Assembly: GCA_964599655.1 (NCBI GenBank)
Contig: CAZRGV010000232.1
Span: 1-6,701 of the forward strand
Length of the DNA: 6,701 bases
DNA from: CAZRGV01 sp964599655
Lineage (GTDB): Bacteria > Planctomycetota > Planctomycetia > Isosphaerales > Isosphaeraceae
Reading direction: 5' to 3'
Shown: piece by piece, positions 5,815 to 6,701 of the stretch
How the letters are laid out: each line of letters opens with the position of its first letter
How positions within the stretch are numbered: position 1 is the first letter of the stretch
Notes under the pieces: model-generated
Seen by the model: only the letters and a program-made list of their open reading frames with translations
What the model was told of the DNA's origin: nothing
The model's database searches: none
Made by a program: the position numbers and the translations under genes

Positions 5815-6099
5815 ATGGACAACCGCCCCTCGCGCGAGCTGCTTGAATCGGTTCACATGTTCCCAGGAACCTACCAGATCAAGGCCATCGGCGTCGCCGA
5901 GAACGACTTCGAGGGCCGGGTGATCGCCGCGGCGTCGATGGAGCTGGCGACCCCGAGCGAGATCGAGCACACGATCCGGCAAACGCCGGGCGGCCGGCAC
6001 GTCTCCGTGACGCTCGACATTACCGTTCAGACCGCGGAGCAGATCCGCGCCATCTACGCCCGGATTCAAGGTGTGGAGGGCCTGGCCCTGCTGCTCTGA
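5815..6099 (+). CDS. DUF493/YbeD-like small cytosolic protein
   Basis: The 94-residue protein matches the size and pattern of the DUF493 (YbeD) family. It has an N-terminal helix (SRELLESVHMFPG), a strand with the FPxxYxIKAIG pattern (16-26), a helix around 30-40 (NDFEGRVIAAA), the TPGGRHVSVTLDITVQ strand pair (57-72), and the helix TAEQIRAIYARIQGVEG (73-89). YbeD has a ferredoxin-like alpha/beta fold resembling ACT-type regulatory domains, and the family lacks an established biochemical role. The start is secure: GGAG at 5804-5807 stands seven bases before the ATG, and the product then has the family's usual length. An upstream in-frame TTG at 5773 is less likely. There is no signal peptide. 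The family identification comes from recalled pattern, not a search. Confidence 0.85.
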   Translation: MDNRPSRELLESVHMFPGTYQIKAIGVAENDFEGRVIAAASMELATPSEIEHTIRQTPGGRHVSVTLDITVQTAEQIRAIYARIQGVEGLALLL

Positions 6100-6139
6100 G
6101 CGAGAGCCGCGAGGCCGTTTCCGGCCTCTCCGCCCTCGC
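6100..6139. terminator. Bidirectional stem-loop between convergent genes
   Basis: A perfect 7-bp stem GAGGCCG/CGGCCTC (6111-6117, 6122-6128) has a TTTC loop. An outer 5-bp stem GCGAG/CTCGC (6100-6104, 6135-6139) encloses it, with an internal loop in between. It fills most of the 64-base gap between the DUF493 stop and the stop of the minus-strand lipoprotein, where a shared terminator is expected. There is no T-run on either side. Confidence 0.5.
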
Positions 6140-6163
6140 CGGATCCAAGCGTTCTGACTTCAC

Positions 6164-6622
6164 TTACTTGAGGTCGAAGTCGTAGGTGTTCGAACCCGAC
6201 TTGACCTCGCGCGTCAGCTCGGACGTGTCGGGATTCTCGTACTTCAAGGGAACCTGAGTCTCGATCTTGACCGGCTTGGCCGGGATGTAGTCGAGCACCT
6301 TGTCCTCGTCTCGACCCGAGATCGAAACCCGATATTGGCCGAGCAGCGCGCCCTCGCCCAGTTCGTGCGTCTGGAGCGAGTAGTTGCCTTGCTCGTCGAT
6401 GCGACTGGTCGCGATGGTGCCGTTGGGATCGACCGGTACGAACGAGACGATCCCCTCGGTGACCGGTTTGCCCTGGTAGGTCACCTTGCCCGAAACCCGG
6501 GCCATCTCGGGGCCTGAGGAGCCACAGGCCGGAAGCAGTGCCAGGACGCTGAGGCTGGCGAAAACCAACACGGACCGGCGGTTCGAGACGGCCTGACGGT
6601 GGGGGATTGCCGGAGAGAACAA
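6164..6622 (-). CDS. Lipoprotein with carboxypeptidase-regulatory-like beta-sandwich domain
   Basis: From the TTG at 6622 the product has 152 residues. It has a basic n-region ending NRR (16), a hydrophobic core SVLVFASLSVLALLP, and Cys33 in LLPAC as probable lipidation site (Pro at -2 is atypical). The mature part begins VSGKVTYQGKPVTEGIVSF (43-61), then a turn PVDPNGTIATSRIDEQGNYSL, a strand GQYRVSISG (95-103), and a closing PLKYENPDTSELT...SNTYDFDLK. I recognise this layout from the abundant planctomycete surface lipoproteins with transthyretin/CarboxypepD_reg-like folds. Their role is unknown; such genes often neighbour prepilin-like DUF1559 genes, which would lie beyond the right edge. 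AGGAGG lies nine bases before the TTG and decides my start. The ATG at 6697 would add 25 residues that do not look like a signal peptide. Confidence 0.82.
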   Translation of the reverse strand: MFSPAIPHRQAVSNRRSVLVFASLSVLALLPACGSSGPEMARVSGKVTYQGKPVTEGIVSFVPVDPNGTIATSRIDEQGNYSLQTHELGEGALLGQYRVSISGRDEDKVLDYIPAKPVKIETQVPLKYENPDTSELTREVKSGSNTYDFDLK

Positions 6623-6631
6623 GAGCGTGAT

Positions 6632-6637
6632 CCTCCT
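6632..6637 (-). promoter_or_regulatory. Strong ribosome binding site before a TTG start
   Basis: AGGAGG on the minus strand stands nine bases before the TTG at 6622. It favours this rare start codon over the upstream ATG at 6697, for which only four upstream bases are visible. Confidence 0.5.
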
Positions 6638-6701
6638 CGGGAGATCGTGGAAGAAACCGCCCGGATCGGAAATGATCCCCAGGGCATAACCCTGCATTTG
6701 G

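Noticed and set aside
5280..5822. 180-codon minus-strand open frame opposite the small lipoprotein
   Set aside because: The plus-strand frame has a lipobox signal peptide, and the minus frame is Arg/Asp-rich with no start context.

Overview
The window is GC-rich with long spurious antisense reading frames. It looks like an ordinary chromosomal segment of a planctomycete, probably near Isosphaeraceae or a relative. This is inferred from the style of the right-end lipoprotein (a regulatory-like beta-sandwich with a 'VSGKVTYQGKPV' opening, a family expanded in Planctomycetota), from small orphan lipoproteins, and from weak or alternative start codons. No rRNA, tRNA, CRISPR array, phage gene or transposase was seen.

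Left half (1-4109), all on the minus strand. In transcription order it holds a LOG-family Rossmann nucleotide hydrolase (4109-3240), an alpha-helical repeat-like protein of unknown function (3183-1990), a 108-residue hypothetical protein (1840-1514), and an ABC exporter pair. The ATPase (1382-456) and an ABC-2 type permease (456 to beyond the left edge) overlap at TGATG. Two structured gaps interrupt this run. A 26-bp-arm inverted repeat lies between the helical protein and the 108-residue gene. A 14-bp hairpin that pairs fully only in minus-strand RNA lies between the 108-residue gene and the exporter.

Centre (4110-4441) is a divergent intergenic region with a tandem 9-bp direct repeat (GACCTTGAA) close to the LOG gene.

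Right half, plus strand. It holds a secreted CAP/SCP-domain protein (4442-5113) interrupted by 15 Ns that fall where the first catalytic-cavity His is expected. Next come a small lipoprotein (5352-5687) and a DUF493/YbeD-like protein (5815-6099). A minus-strand lipoprotein with a carboxypeptidase-regulatory-like fold (6622-6164) converges on the last gene, with a stem-loop between the two stops.

No complete new system is evident. The features most worth following up are the two strand-biased hairpins, the direct-repeat pair upstream of LOG, and the uncharacterised helical and 108-residue proteins next to the exporter.
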